A DNA stretch of 64,000 bases from Bacillota bacterium (GTDB lineage Bacteria > Bacillota > Clostridia > Lachnospirales > Lachnospiraceae), in assembly GCA_023423335.1 (NCBI GenBank), contig JAFAFU010000033.1:55087-119086 (forward strand). The letters run 5' to 3'. Both the position numbers and the translations under genes were made by a program. Below are positions 15,704-24,693 of the stretch, one piece after another; positions within the stretch are counted from its first letter, which is position 1, and every line of letters begins with the position of its first letter. The notes beneath the pieces were generated by a model. That model made no database searches. It saw only the letters and a program-made list of their open reading frames with translations, and was not told the DNA's origin.

Positions 15704-17054
15704 ACGTTGTTAAGGCTTCTTTATTGAGGAAGGTTCCGTTCGTGGAATTTAAGTCCGTGAGATAATATTGATTCTTCTCCTTTGTAATCTTTGCATGATA
15801 TCGACTGATTACTTCTTTTTCAAGGCAGTAATCCACATTTTTTCTAAGTTTTCCGATAGTGAAGGGGGATTTCGTGATTTTAATGGGCTCATACCCGAAT
15901 TCCTCCATGGGTTTTAACGTACCGTACTCCCCCGGCTCCGCTGCATTTAGCAGGCAGGTGGGATTTACATCTTCCTCCTGCTTTTCATGGACTGTATTCA
16001 AAAGTCCTTCCTCCTTGCTTTCTCCCGGAATTGGTCTTTCCTTCCGGTCCGGAGCATAATACTCCTGTTTCGTAACCAGCTTTGTTATCCGGTTATTCTT
16101 GTCCCATAGCTTCATAACCGCATACCCGCAGCCGCAAAGCAGAATCAGGAGAACTGCAAATAGTTTCATATAATCCACCTTGTTCCCGAAAGAATTAAGG
16201 CAAAGCTTGGTCTTCATACAAAATATTAAAACCAGCACTGCTGCCAGGCAGCAGCCTGCCGTATACATGTAGGTTTTTATCGGGTAGCAGGATAGCTCTT
16301 CTTCTACGGTTTCCTTCTCTGTCATAATAGACAGGCTCCTGTTATCCTCTTTTTCAGTCTGCCGAAATCTATTACGGATGGCCGGAAATATGGCCTTACT
16401 ATCCTCTGCCGGCCCCTCCGGCGGCAATGACATGGATACTTTATCTGCTTTTGATTCCTCCTCCTGAAATGAATTCCGCCTTTGCATTCTTCTCATGATT
16501 GGTTGAGGTTGATTTTGAGCCTTCAATATCTCAATAAGGAGGTCAAAGGTAAATCCCTCCTTCCTGCAGGCTGCATACAGATTATAAATCAGAAGTACAG
16601 CCTCCTTATCACTATAATCTACCTTGTTCATCATATATTCGATAAAGCCGCTCATCTGCTCATTCAGCTCCCTTTGGTACCCGGGATAATAACATAGCCG
16701 GACGTCTCCTGTATTTAAATCCAGAAATACCATTTCCGGACTTATGATAAAATCCTTCTCATTTAACAAATATTCATATGCTTTCCCGATAATACGGATT
16801 ATACCGGTAATCAGCTGTTTCACCCTGTCACAGGTCAGGGCCGATCCTGTCAGAAGGTTTATCAGGGATTGTTTTGCCGTAATATCATAATAATATAAGA
16901 CGCTGTTATTGATGCTCCTGCACTCCGGTCTCAGAACCCCCTCCAGTCCCTCTGCCTCCAGCATCTTTATACAATAAGCATCCTCCCTGCTATGCTCGTT
17001 CTCCTGCAAAATCATATAATTATGGTACAGGTCCCTGCTATATTCCGCTTTCAT
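15618..17054 (-). CDS. FHA-domain membrane protein with DUF6382-like N-terminus
   Basis: A 478-residue protein. The ATG at 17054 has GGAGG five bases upstream; 33 codons of open frame before it are probably not translated. Residues 1-185 resemble DUF6382, two membrane helices lie near 270-290 and 300-320, and the C-terminal 100 residues form an FHA domain (SPFTIGKL, SRYHAKI, LTDLNSTNGTFLN, GDEISFANIKYQF), which binds phosphothreonine. It is the last gene of the Tad pilus locus and may link assembly to serine/threonine kinase signalling. Its final 86 bases are duplicated at 8037-8122. Confidence 0.85.
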   Translation of the reverse strand: MKAEYSRDLYHNYMILQENEHSREDAYCIKMLEAEGLEGVLRPECRSINNSVLYYYDITAKQSLINLLTGSALTCDRVKQLITGIIRIIGKAYEYLLNEKDFIISPEMVFLDLNTGDVRLCYYPGYQRELNEQMSGFIEYMMNKVDYSDKEAVLLIYNLYAACRKEGFTFDLLIEILKAQNQPQPIMRRMQRRNSFQEEESKADKVSMSLPPEGPAEDSKAIFPAIRNRFRQTEKEDNRSLSIMTEKETVEEELSCYPIKTYMYTAGCCLAAVLVLIFCMKTKLCLNSFGNKVDYMKLFAVLLILLCGCGYAVMKLWDKNNRITKLVTKQEYYAPDRKERPIPGESKEEGLLNTVHEKQEEDVNPTCLLNAAEPGEYGTLKPMEEFGYEPIKITKSPFTIGKLRKNVDYCLEKEVISRYHAKITKEKNQYYLTDLNSTNGTFLNKEALTTYQQREIKAGDEISFANIKYQFIVQGHPQ

Positions 17055-17142
17055 AATAACCTCCATCTGCCGCCAAAAGGCGGCATACAAATACTTTGCG
17101 AAAAGTACATAAGTGCTTATTGCCGAGCGAAAAATGTTTAAG

Positions 17143-17187
17143 TTTTGTGCCAAGCATGCTTACACGCTTTGATACGCAGGCACAAAA
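17143..17187 (-). terminator. hairpin between TadE-like and FHA genes
   Basis: TTTTGTGCC (17143-17151) and GGCACAAAA (17179-17187) form a 9-bp stem. On the minus strand it is followed by CTTAAACATTTTT, a weak T tract, so it may act as a partial terminator between the two genes. Confidence 0.5.
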
Positions 17188-17191
17188 TTTT

Positions 17192-17764
17192 TCACTTCCC
17201 TAACAATTTATCCGTTTTATCCTTCAAGTCCTCCAGTCCTTTTATCCTTGAACCCGTATCCAGTACCACCTCACTGATCCGTATGAATTCAGCCGGATTA
17301 TGAATGGGTCCTAAGGCATTCACTGTAATATTCCGCCCCGGATAAAAATACTGCAAAATTCCTTTCATTGGAATATGGAACTCTCCTTCTATTGTGACAG
17401 ATACCTTAAATGCATCGACCATAACCTCAATACCTGTAAGCTCTGTTGAGAAAAATCCCGTGCTAAGCTCCTGCCGCAGATAATCACGAATCTTCTTCTC
17501 CTCAACTGTCCGGTTATCGGTCAATGGGTATAATACTCCCCTGTTACCGATATTCGCATAGTCTACTCTGCCGGTATCAAAATCTGCATCATGCTTTACC
17601 GTTATGGCTCCTTTATGCAGTACCTGATCCACGATCCCCTCCATCCGGTTTCTGTCATGCAGATAAAAGGCCAGATACACCAGTGTAAATATGATAAATA
17701 TTATCAATGGCAGGATAAAGGCCGCTTCCACGGTAAAGCTCCCCTTCGCTCTCCCTCTGACCAT
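17192..17764 (-). CDS. TadE-like pilus assembly protein
   Basis: A 190-residue protein with the TadE pattern: a short basic start, then KGSFTVEAAFILPLIIFII, a pilin-like segment with E13 in the membrane helix, followed by a soluble domain. TadE-type pseudopilins are processed by the locus prepilin peptidase and help assemble Flp pili. It follows the peptidase gene by 28 bases. Confidence 0.85.
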   Translation of the reverse strand: MVRGRAKGSFTVEAAFILPLIIFIIFTLVYLAFYLHDRNRMEGIVDQVLHKGAITVKHDADFDTGRVDYANIGNRGVLYPLTDNRTVEEKKIRDYLRQELSTGFFSTELTGIEVMVDAFKVSVTIEGEFHIPMKGILQYFYPGRNITVNALGPIHNPAEFIRISEVVLDTGSRIKGLEDLKDKTDKLLGK

Positions 17765-17792
17765 AATCCCTCATTCCTCCCGAAATCATTAA

Positions 17793-18257
17793 CTAATATC
17801 CCGGCAATGCGGCGGCAAGATTAATCAGATACGCCAGAAGCAAAAACGGGATAAACGGAATGCTTTTCTTTCTGTCCGCAAGCCGGAGTATAAGGAGAAG
17901 GATGGATACCAGAGCTGCTGCCAATAAAGCGATTGCAAATAACTCCATATTCCTCCAGAAGCCCAATGCCAGTCCGGTAACACATAACAGATACCCGTCC
18001 CCCATACCGATTTTACCGCCGGTAGCCCTGCTGATTACCAATACCCCTGCTCCGACCAGTGTGCCAAATGCTCTGTCGGTAAGAGATATGCTATGGCAAA
18101 AGGGTATCCCGATGCAAACCGGCACAGCCCCGAGCAGAATGATCCACAGGCTGACCTTCTTCGTCCGCATATCCTCCAATGCTGTTAATATAAGCATAAG
18201 CCCCAGGATTCCTTTTATTATTCGTTCAACCAAATATTCTTTCCTCCTATCCATCAT
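17793..18257 (-). CDS. type IV prepilin peptidase (TadV/CpaA-like, A24 family)
   Basis: A 154-residue membrane protein with about five helices. The two catalytic aspartates are in LTALEDMRTKKV and in the GMGDG box (GGKIGMGDGYLL); IPFIPFLL is the usual C-terminal motif. It is the short form without a methylase domain. A TTG at 18233 has AGGAGG correctly spaced and may be the real start; the ATG at 18257 has none. Confidence 0.88.
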   Translation of the reverse strand: MMDRRKEYLVERIIKGILGLMLILTALEDMRTKKVSLWIILLGAVPVCIGIPFCHSISLTDRAFGTLVGAGVLVISRATGGKIGMGDGYLLCVTGLALGFWRNMELFAIALLAAALVSILLLILRLADRKKSIPFIPFLLLAYLINLAAALPGY

Positions 18258-18339
18258 CCATAAACAAGCTTTTCTCTTACTTGTATGTTCATTGTTTTTA
18301 TCAGCTACTTTTATTTCCCCTGTGACCTGACGATTGCTC

Positions 18340-19248
18340 TCATTTTCCGCATCGTTTACAGGGTGATCGGTCCGAAACCTCCGACAGAGGTACTGCCTTC
18401 ACAGTTCTCTTTAACGCCGGACAATCCTTCCTGGTATGATATCGGTCCCCGTATTTGGTAATATAATATGCTGCCGTTATGGAAGGATTCTCCCCGCAGC
18501 AATTTTCGCAGGGATAATATTTTCCTCCGCTTAAATTTCTCCGGGAATATGGAATACCGGCAACCTCATCTATAGAAATCTTGATATGGGAGCAATTGAT
18601 ATCCTTATGATACACAGTCCCCGTCTCTGTAATATACACCGTCGTTTCATCCGTACCGGTGCCCTCTTTAACGACAGAATAAACTGCCGGTACCTGACAG
18701 CCGGTCCATGCCCGCAGCCGGACCCTCTGAATCATTCTCAGATCCCCCGGAACGAAGAACAATACAGGAATCCGAACATAATAGCGGACTACGATATCGA
18801 TATAGTCTTCCTCCAGAATGCGGCTGTAATAAAAGCTGATATCCCGATATCCGCCCAGAATGCCGGAATGATTAATCTGTTTCGTGTCCAGATCCTTTTT
18901 GACGAGCGCCTTGATTATGTTCTCCCCGGCGGCAGCCTCCGCCAGTTCGGATACGTCCATTTCATATTCCTCACCGAATAGGGTAAAATCAAAGCTCCCC
19001 AGGTCCTTTGCATCGACAAAGTCCTCATATACATAAGCAGTTCTAGCCAGGGCCAGTCCTGCCTTCGTTATGGTCTCCTGAATATGCTCCTGTACCGTCA
19101 TAAGCTGAATAAAATATACGAATATGAGGATGGAAAATATAAATATCGGCAGTACCAGCGCCGCTTCCACGGTCAGGGAACCCTTCCTGTATTGTCTTTG
19201 CTGCCTGTCCGGCCGCTGTCTGCCCTTTGATCCCACACAAACCTCCAT
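18340..19248 (-). CDS. TadE-like protein with C-terminal cysteine repeats
   Basis: A 302-residue protein. ATG 19248 has GGAGA five bases upstream. The N-terminus has a pilin-like helix (KGSLTVEAALVLPIFIFSIL), then an extracellular domain. The last 80 residues hold two similar units: YITETGTVYHKDINCSHI ending in YPCENCCG, and YITKYGDRYHTRKDCPAL ending in SPCKRCGK. Each has one His-x5-Cys and one Cys-x2-Cys, which looks like a metal-binding knuckle. Such units are unusual on a TadE protein; function unknown. Confidence 0.8.
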   Translation of the reverse strand: MEVCVGSKGRQRPDRQQRQYRKGSLTVEAALVLPIFIFSILIFVYFIQLMTVQEHIQETITKAGLALARTAYVYEDFVDAKDLGSFDFTLFGEEYEMDVSELAEAAAGENIIKALVKKDLDTKQINHSGILGGYRDISFYYSRILEEDYIDIVVRYYVRIPVLFFVPGDLRMIQRVRLRAWTGCQVPAVYSVVKEGTGTDETTVYITETGTVYHKDINCSHIKISIDEVAGIPYSRRNLSGGKYYPCENCCGENPSITAAYYITKYGDRYHTRKDCPALKRTVKAVPLSEVSDRSPCKRCGK

Positions 19249-19275
19249 GCTTTCTCCATTATGAAATAATATTGG

Positions 19276-19416
19276 GGATGGTCCGGGATGTCCGTTCTTC
19301 TTAAGCAATAAGCAAATGATTTCTTGGAGAGAGATAATTTTTTATTGGTTTTACTATATGCATAGAAAATTACAGAGTAAAAAGTAAATTAGAAGAGCGG
19401 ACATCCCGAACCATCC
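19276..19416. repeat. 26-bp inverted repeat flanking a 89-bp spacer
   Basis: 19276-19301 is complementary to 19391-19416 with two mismatches. It lies between the DUF5702-like gene and the TadE-like gene, just upstream of the latter's start. It could fold as a very stable hairpin in the operon mRNA. Confidence 0.75.
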
Positions 19417-19454
19417 ATTGCGGAAGGCCGGCCATAGCTTATAGGTACTATAGA

Positions 19455-21975
19455 TTAATAACTATAGCCTGCCGTTACTTTATAATGAAATCCATCAGTG
19501 CTATTGATATATTTTTGAACAAAGCCGAGTGCCGTAAATTTTGGTTTCATATGAAATACTGCATCTGCTTCAAATCCAAAGAGGCAGTTTTGCATTGAGA
19601 AGGGTTCTTCGTACCGGATCCGGATATTTTCCTGAATTAAATCCATACATCGGTATGAAATCTCCGTCTTATGCTTAATGAACAGGAAAATTTTCAAATA
19701 ATCCGAATAGGATAAGGAGGGTGTTTTACTTTCCTCCGGGTAGCCCAAGGCTTTAGCCTTAATAAACTCCCGTTGAAGGCTCATAAGCTCGGAAAAATTC
19801 AGCTGTACCCTTTTCTTAATCAGCGGTACCTCCCTTCCCAGCAGTAAGGCGCAGGTATCCACCAGTGCTTCTGCGAAAGCAAGCACTACGATTAATATGG
19901 CCTGGGTGACGGATACCAGAATGGGCAGACCGGTAAACCCGACAAGAGAGGCTGCGATACCCCTGGCTTCATCCCGCCTGGCTTTATCTCCTAGTAAACT
20001 GGTAAAATTAAAAATCGTACGTAATAATATTATTCTTGTAACCATGGAACTCAGATTGTCTTTATCGGAAGCATTTCCCATCAAAAGATATTCCTGTTCA
20101 TAGGACAAAACAGAGGGCTTTCTTCCCGAGATATCCTCCCCCTCATAAGGAAAACGGTAAAAATGATCCTGCAGATAAGCTTGATATAAAAGGTGTTCCA
20201 AAGCCGTATTGGCCGCGTCCCCCAATAAGGTGGCCGCATCATATTCCCCAAAGCTTTGGAACAGACTTCCCAGACCAGAATTCTTCCCTCCGATTGCAAG
20301 ATCTGCAAACAGACCGAAAAAGTCAAAATCAGATCCTGCATGCCCGGATAAGGAAGCGATATCGGAGGGTAATGCCCCGGTTGTAATTACAGAATCAGAG
20401 ATTTTTGCCGGATCCATCACCAGACCGGTTAACCCGCCTTCTATCAGGTCTCCAATCATACCCGGTGCATTAAAGTCGTTTCCTTTTTGTATAACCAGAG
20501 TACTGTAATCGATGGTCAGCCCTTCTATCTGATAATCTGCCAGAGTTGTTTCCGCACGCCCGAAGAGTTCCCGAACTGTCTGGTAATTCATAGCCTCCAG
20601 CGATGTCTCTGCCTCGGTTAAAAGACATTCCACCGTTGTGAGTGTTGCATAATTCCTGCTTAATATCGACTTCATCCCCCAAAAATCATATCCGGTTAAA
20701 TTCGTACCCTGATACCTCTTTAATTCCTCCAGTCCCTCCTTTAAACCGGTGTATACCTCCTCGCCAAGCTCCTCCTTCGCATTATTTACGCTCTCTTCAT
20801 AGCCCTTGATCAGCGGGTCTGCTTTCCCGGAGGTTTCAAGGATGGTATCAAGGACACTGTCTGCCTGAAGAATTAGCGGCTCCAGAGCTTTTACAAGAAG
20901 AAGGAGGTTTTTCGTATAGAGACGGATTTCCTCCAGACAGATCCGCTTCTCCTGCTCGCAGTCGGTTCTCTCTGCCTCCATATCGCCCAGCCGGGTATTC
21001 AGTCCGCTGATATATGCCTCGCAATCCTCAATCTGTGCTCTTATCTCCGCAGCTGCCGTCTTATCCTTTTTAACTGCAGCCAAAGTGTCTTTCAGTCCCT
21101 TCAATATATCCCCTGCTTCTGATAATAGCATATGGGTTTTTGCTATCTCTGTGTCCAGAACGGTGAGCCTCAGAAGGATGCCGTCGAGGCTGTTAAGCCT
21201 TCCCTCCGTTTCCGCAAAATAGGCGGAGGGATCCAGATAATTTCCCGCGACAGCGGTAAAGATATCGTTATTGTTGATACCGGCTGCCTCTGCCGTCACT
21301 GTCCCATAACAGATTTTTTTAATGTAATCCGTTAAGGTCTGCAGTGTACCATCCTTATTGACCTTCAATCCCTTCTCACTGGTGGCAATCCCATCATATA
21401 AGCTCATTAACTGCAAAATCCCTTCATCAATCGCAACCAGCTCTTCCTCCACCTTAAGCTTTTCCTCATATAGAACACTTACCTTCTCCGGCTCCTCAAA
21501 CAGAGTCATCTTACCCAGCAGCTTCTCCATGCCGTCACCCGGTTCCTTATATTTCATATATTCCACTGCCTCGTTTAGGAACAGCGCTCCCTGATAATCC
21601 GTCAGGCTCGCTTCCTTATGTACCAATAGGGACTCTATAGTTGTATCATATAGCTCCAGCCCGTCCGTACTATAGGCTAAATCCCTGTTTGGTGTAAGGG
21701 TGCAGGACATATACTCCTGAAGCTTATCTTCTACCCTGGTTCTATCCATGCTTCCGCTGCCATAGGAGGCATCGCCCGAGCAGGTGATATTCCTCCATAA
21801 GGGGGTCATAGAACTCTGCCAGGACCGAATCCATGGCAGTCGTCAACGCTCTCGCGGCAAATATCCTCGCCGTATTCACTCTGGCCCCCTCGACAATACC
21901 CATTATCAGAGATAGAATTAATAACAGTATCAGGCTAAGGAAAACGGTAATGGAACCTTCCGGTTTCTTATACAA
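19455..21975 (-). CDS. DUF5702-like Tad locus protein, frameshifted
   Basis: Begins at TTG 21975 with GGAGG eight bases upstream and an N-terminal membrane helix (GSITVFLSLILLLILSLI) followed by the ARALTTAMDSVLAEFYDPL segment typical of DUF5702. The reading frame shifts near 21774-21777: the minus strand CTCGGGCGATGCC has one base too many for LLGDASYG. After the shift the frame runs to 19455. Restored, the protein is about 839 residues with a long helical, coiled-coil middle (about 150-400) and membrane helices near 690-720. It is probably the TadG-like surface protein. The shift is in a GGG/CCC run and may be an error. Confidence 0.75.
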
Positions 21976-22042
21976 AACCCCTTCCTCCTTCCGCAGGAAC
22001 TAAATATGCCTGCCCTTTATCATTCACACGAACCAGCATGAT

Positions 22043-22058
22043 GCTGCTTCGTAGCAGC
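22043..22058 (-). other. small stable hairpin between pilin and DUF5702 gene
   Basis: GCTGCT (22043-22048) and AGCAGC (22053-22058) pair around a four-base loop. Placed just after the pilin gene, it may protect the pilin mRNA or lower expression of downstream genes. There is no T run. Confidence 0.35.
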
Positions 22059-22180
22059 TTAAAACAGCCGAAAAAACAAGGGATGAGTACCTTAGATGCG
22101 AATTTATGCATTATAAATTCACATTGCCAATATTCGCAGCTTTTTCCAAGAATTTTGGCTCTTTCAAAATTCTTTTCACA

Positions 22181-22363
22181 CTATTCTCCCAGTATTTCAC
22201 TTGCATCATTACTAATGGCATCGACTGCTCTCTGTACAAGATCCGTTATCTGTTCTCTGAAAATAATGATTAACCCGATAATTATTACCAGTATCAGAAT
22301 TATCTCTATAATACCGATTCCCTCTGTTTTTATTGTCATAAGGCTTTTACGTTTATTCTTCAT
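22181..22363 (-). CDS. Flp-type major pilin
   Basis: A 60-residue precursor with the type IVb signature: short basic leader, KTEG then IGIIEIILILVIIIGLII, so cleavage is expected after G15 with the conserved glutamate at mature position 5. A 25-residue amphipathic tail follows. It matches the Flp1-like class in size and pattern. It lies between TadC and the DUF5702 protein, which fits the main subunit of the pilus. The Shine-Dalgarno is weak. Confidence 0.88.
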   Translation of the reverse strand: MKNKRKSLMTIKTEGIGIIEIILILVIIIGLIIIFREQITDLVQRAVDAISNDASEILGE

Positions 22364-22451
22364 ATTAACTTCTATCTGCCGCCGGGCAGCTCTCCTCTCT
22401 TAAGCTTTTTTCTCCTATTGTCATCCGCAAAGGAGCATTCTCTTTATCCTC

Positions 22452-23942
22452 CTATATCGTAAAGGACATAAATGCCGGAATTACGATAATAATCAGTACA
22501 ATCAGCAGCATAATCATCATCGGACCCAGCAGCTTCGTACCGGCTTCTTCTCCAAGCCGTTTTGCCAGTTCCTTACGGTCTTCAAAAGCCTCCATGGCTT
22601 CCCGGCTGAGAAGCTCTGCCAGCCCTTTGCTGCCTTTTTTAAGGTTTTGGGCGATCAGGGAGCCAAACTTCATATATGCCAGAATTCCGGTCCTTCTGCC
22701 AAACTGCTCATACGCATTACCCTCCGGCATACCCAGCTTTAACTCATGGGCAGTCAGCAGCATCTCTTCATAGGCATAACGCTTATTTAATTTCCGTGCG
22801 CTGTTATTGCCGGAATAGTCCTCCGCTATCCTGCACCAGGCCTGCTTGATGGTCATTCCCGCATATACGAGAAGATTGAATTTGTTAATTATCTCGGGGT
22901 AATCCATCAGCATCTGGTTCCTTCTTTTCTTCAGGCGTTTTTCCAGCTCCTTGTCACTATAAATCCATAGGGTGGCCGCTGTGAAAAGCCCCAGTAGTAT
23001 TATGGCTACCCCACTGCCTTCTTCTGTCTCTTCCCATTTTAGGGCATAGCCATCAAGCTCCTCCGGCAGCCTCCACTGACTGTCTTGCCTGGAATTGTGC
23101 GCCTGTTTCTCAAGCTCTTCATAAAGTCTCTTTACCAGCACCTCCTTCCCGGATAGTGCTTTCGGAACGATGGTAAAGGTAAATACGTGCTGCCTCTGAG
23201 TTTTCCGATATATCAGCCTGGCGGTAACCCTGGTCTGAATCCCCTCCGGTTTGAGATTATCATTATTTACCCTGCCCTTATCGGTAATCAGGTCGTAATT
23301 CTCCGGTCTCCATTCCACTGATATTCCTGTTCCGGGGATATCTTCGATAAAGTTTAAGTCCTCCTGTATATGAAAAAAATCATTATTCCCTCGCAGAACT
23401 CTGGCTTCCAGGTAGGTAACGGCCTGGTCCATCCGTTCCTTAAGTTCCTCTTCGGTATATTCCCGTTCGGATATCCTGAGGCTGATATCTTCCGTAAAGT
23501 CTTCAGGAGAATCGTCTCTTGAAGCAGATACCCTTAAATCCACCTCCCTGCTGCCTTCGCCCTGTTCCGGCCGATTAATATATCCTCCGGACCAAATCTC
23601 TTTTCCCTCTCGGGAAGGGGATAGCTGCCCCAGCAGAGACAGCAGATGAAACAGGAACATTACGAACAGTACCAGGGATACCTTGCCGTACAGGTAAAGG
23701 CTCTGCTGCATTTCCGGCTTATTGTTGATATATAATGCCTTTACTGCCTCCGAGGTCTTCCTGTTACGGTTCAGCAGCCTGTCCAGGTGTAATCTGCGAA
23801 GCAACAGTCTGGCAAAAGGATAGAAAATATATAATTTATGCTCCTTATGATCAATTTCTTCAAGCCATTTCCGGGAGCCCCAAAGCGAATATGCAAATGA
23901 AGCCGAAAGAATCAATATGATAATAATATTAAGATATCGCAT
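22452..23942 (-). CDS. TadC-like pilus platform protein with large insertion
   Basis: A 496-residue protein; ATG 23942 has AGGAGG six bases before it. N-terminal helices near 5-20 and 90-110 are followed by a soluble stretch of about 180 residues (about 125-305), another helix (VAIILLGLFTAATLW) and a type II secretion F domain (about 340-480, ending in MMIMLLIVLIIIVIPAFM). The soluble insertion makes it nearly twice as long as ordinary TadC. It partners with TadB just upstream. Confidence 0.82.
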   Translation of the reverse strand: MRYLNIIIILILSASFAYSLWGSRKWLEEIDHKEHKLYIFYPFARLLLRRLHLDRLLNRNRKTSEAVKALYINNKPEMQQSLYLYGKVSLVLFVMFLFHLLSLLGQLSPSREGKEIWSGGYINRPEQGEGSREVDLRVSASRDDSPEDFTEDISLRISEREYTEEELKERMDQAVTYLEARVLRGNNDFFHIQEDLNFIEDIPGTGISVEWRPENYDLITDKGRVNNDNLKPEGIQTRVTARLIYRKTQRQHVFTFTIVPKALSGKEVLVKRLYEELEKQAHNSRQDSQWRLPEELDGYALKWEETEEGSGVAIILLGLFTAATLWIYSDKELEKRLKKRRNQMLMDYPEIINKFNLLVYAGMTIKQAWCRIAEDYSGNNSARKLNKRYAYEEMLLTAHELKLGMPEGNAYEQFGRRTGILAYMKFGSLIAQNLKKGSKGLAELLSREAMEAFEDRKELAKRLGEEAGTKLLGPMMIMLLIVLIIIVIPAFMSFTI

Positions 23943-23952
23943 ATCCGGCCTC

Positions 23953-24693
23953 CTAAACCTCAATTGTTATAATTTTTTCAACTGCCAGATACGCCCCCAG
24001 ATATAGGAACAGCAGAAGCGTCATAGCCATAACACCCATAAAGTTATGATAGAGGGGCTTTAAGAATTCCGGTGAGGTTAACGTAAGGTATCCGATCATT
24101 CCCGGGGGAATGATCTTCATAAGGTCCGCCTCATATTTTTTGGCAGCAACCAGGGTCAAAATTTCTCTTTTAATCTCCAGCTTGTCGCTTATGGTATTGC
24201 TGGTTGTCTGTATTATCTGTACTAAATCCCCTCCGGTACGCTTTGCCGTGGTAAATACCTCTGCAAAGCTTATAATATCTTCTATTCCGGTCCTTTCACC
24301 AAAATCGGTGAGGGCTTTTTCTACCGTTATATTCATTCGGAGCTGGTTATGGATCAACGTAAATTCCCGGATAATCATCGTATTCTTATGATATAGCCGG
24401 CCCAAATCCTTCAGCACCTCTTCAAATGCATTCTCAGCCGAATACCCCGCGCTCAGTGCCGCCGCCAGGCCGGCAAGCCCATCCCGGAATTCCAGGTTAA
24501 GCTTCCACTTCCGAAGAAGAATCAGGCTCTTTCTTTTCTTCTTAAGATAGAAAAGGATAATCGGACTCAGCAGTACGATTCCTGTAAGGCTTCGATAGAA
24601 CAGATATCCGATTATGATAGCGGCTGCCAGTCCCTGAAGAGCATACCTTATAACTTCCTTAGGGGCATATCTGTATACGCTATAATCCTGCAT
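23953..24693 (-). CDS. TadB-like pilus platform protein
   Basis: A 246-residue membrane protein with helices near 17-50 and 195-240 and a type II secretion F domain between (FRDGLAGLAAALSAGYSAENA, then FAEVFTTAKRTGGDLVQII). The ATG has GGGGGAC upstream and lies inside the 3' end of the ATPase gene (14-base overlap), indicating coupling. Confidence 0.88.
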   Translation of the reverse strand: MQDYSVYRYAPKEVIRYALQGLAAAIIIGYLFYRSLTGIVLLSPIILFYLKKKRKSLILLRKWKLNLEFRDGLAGLAAALSAGYSAENAFEEVLKDLGRLYHKNTMIIREFTLIHNQLRMNITVEKALTDFGERTGIEDIISFAEVFTTAKRTGGDLVQIIQTTSNTISDKLEIKREILTLVAAKKYEADLMKIIPPGMIGYLTLTSPEFLKPLYHNFMGVMAMTLLLFLYLGAYLAVEKIITIEV

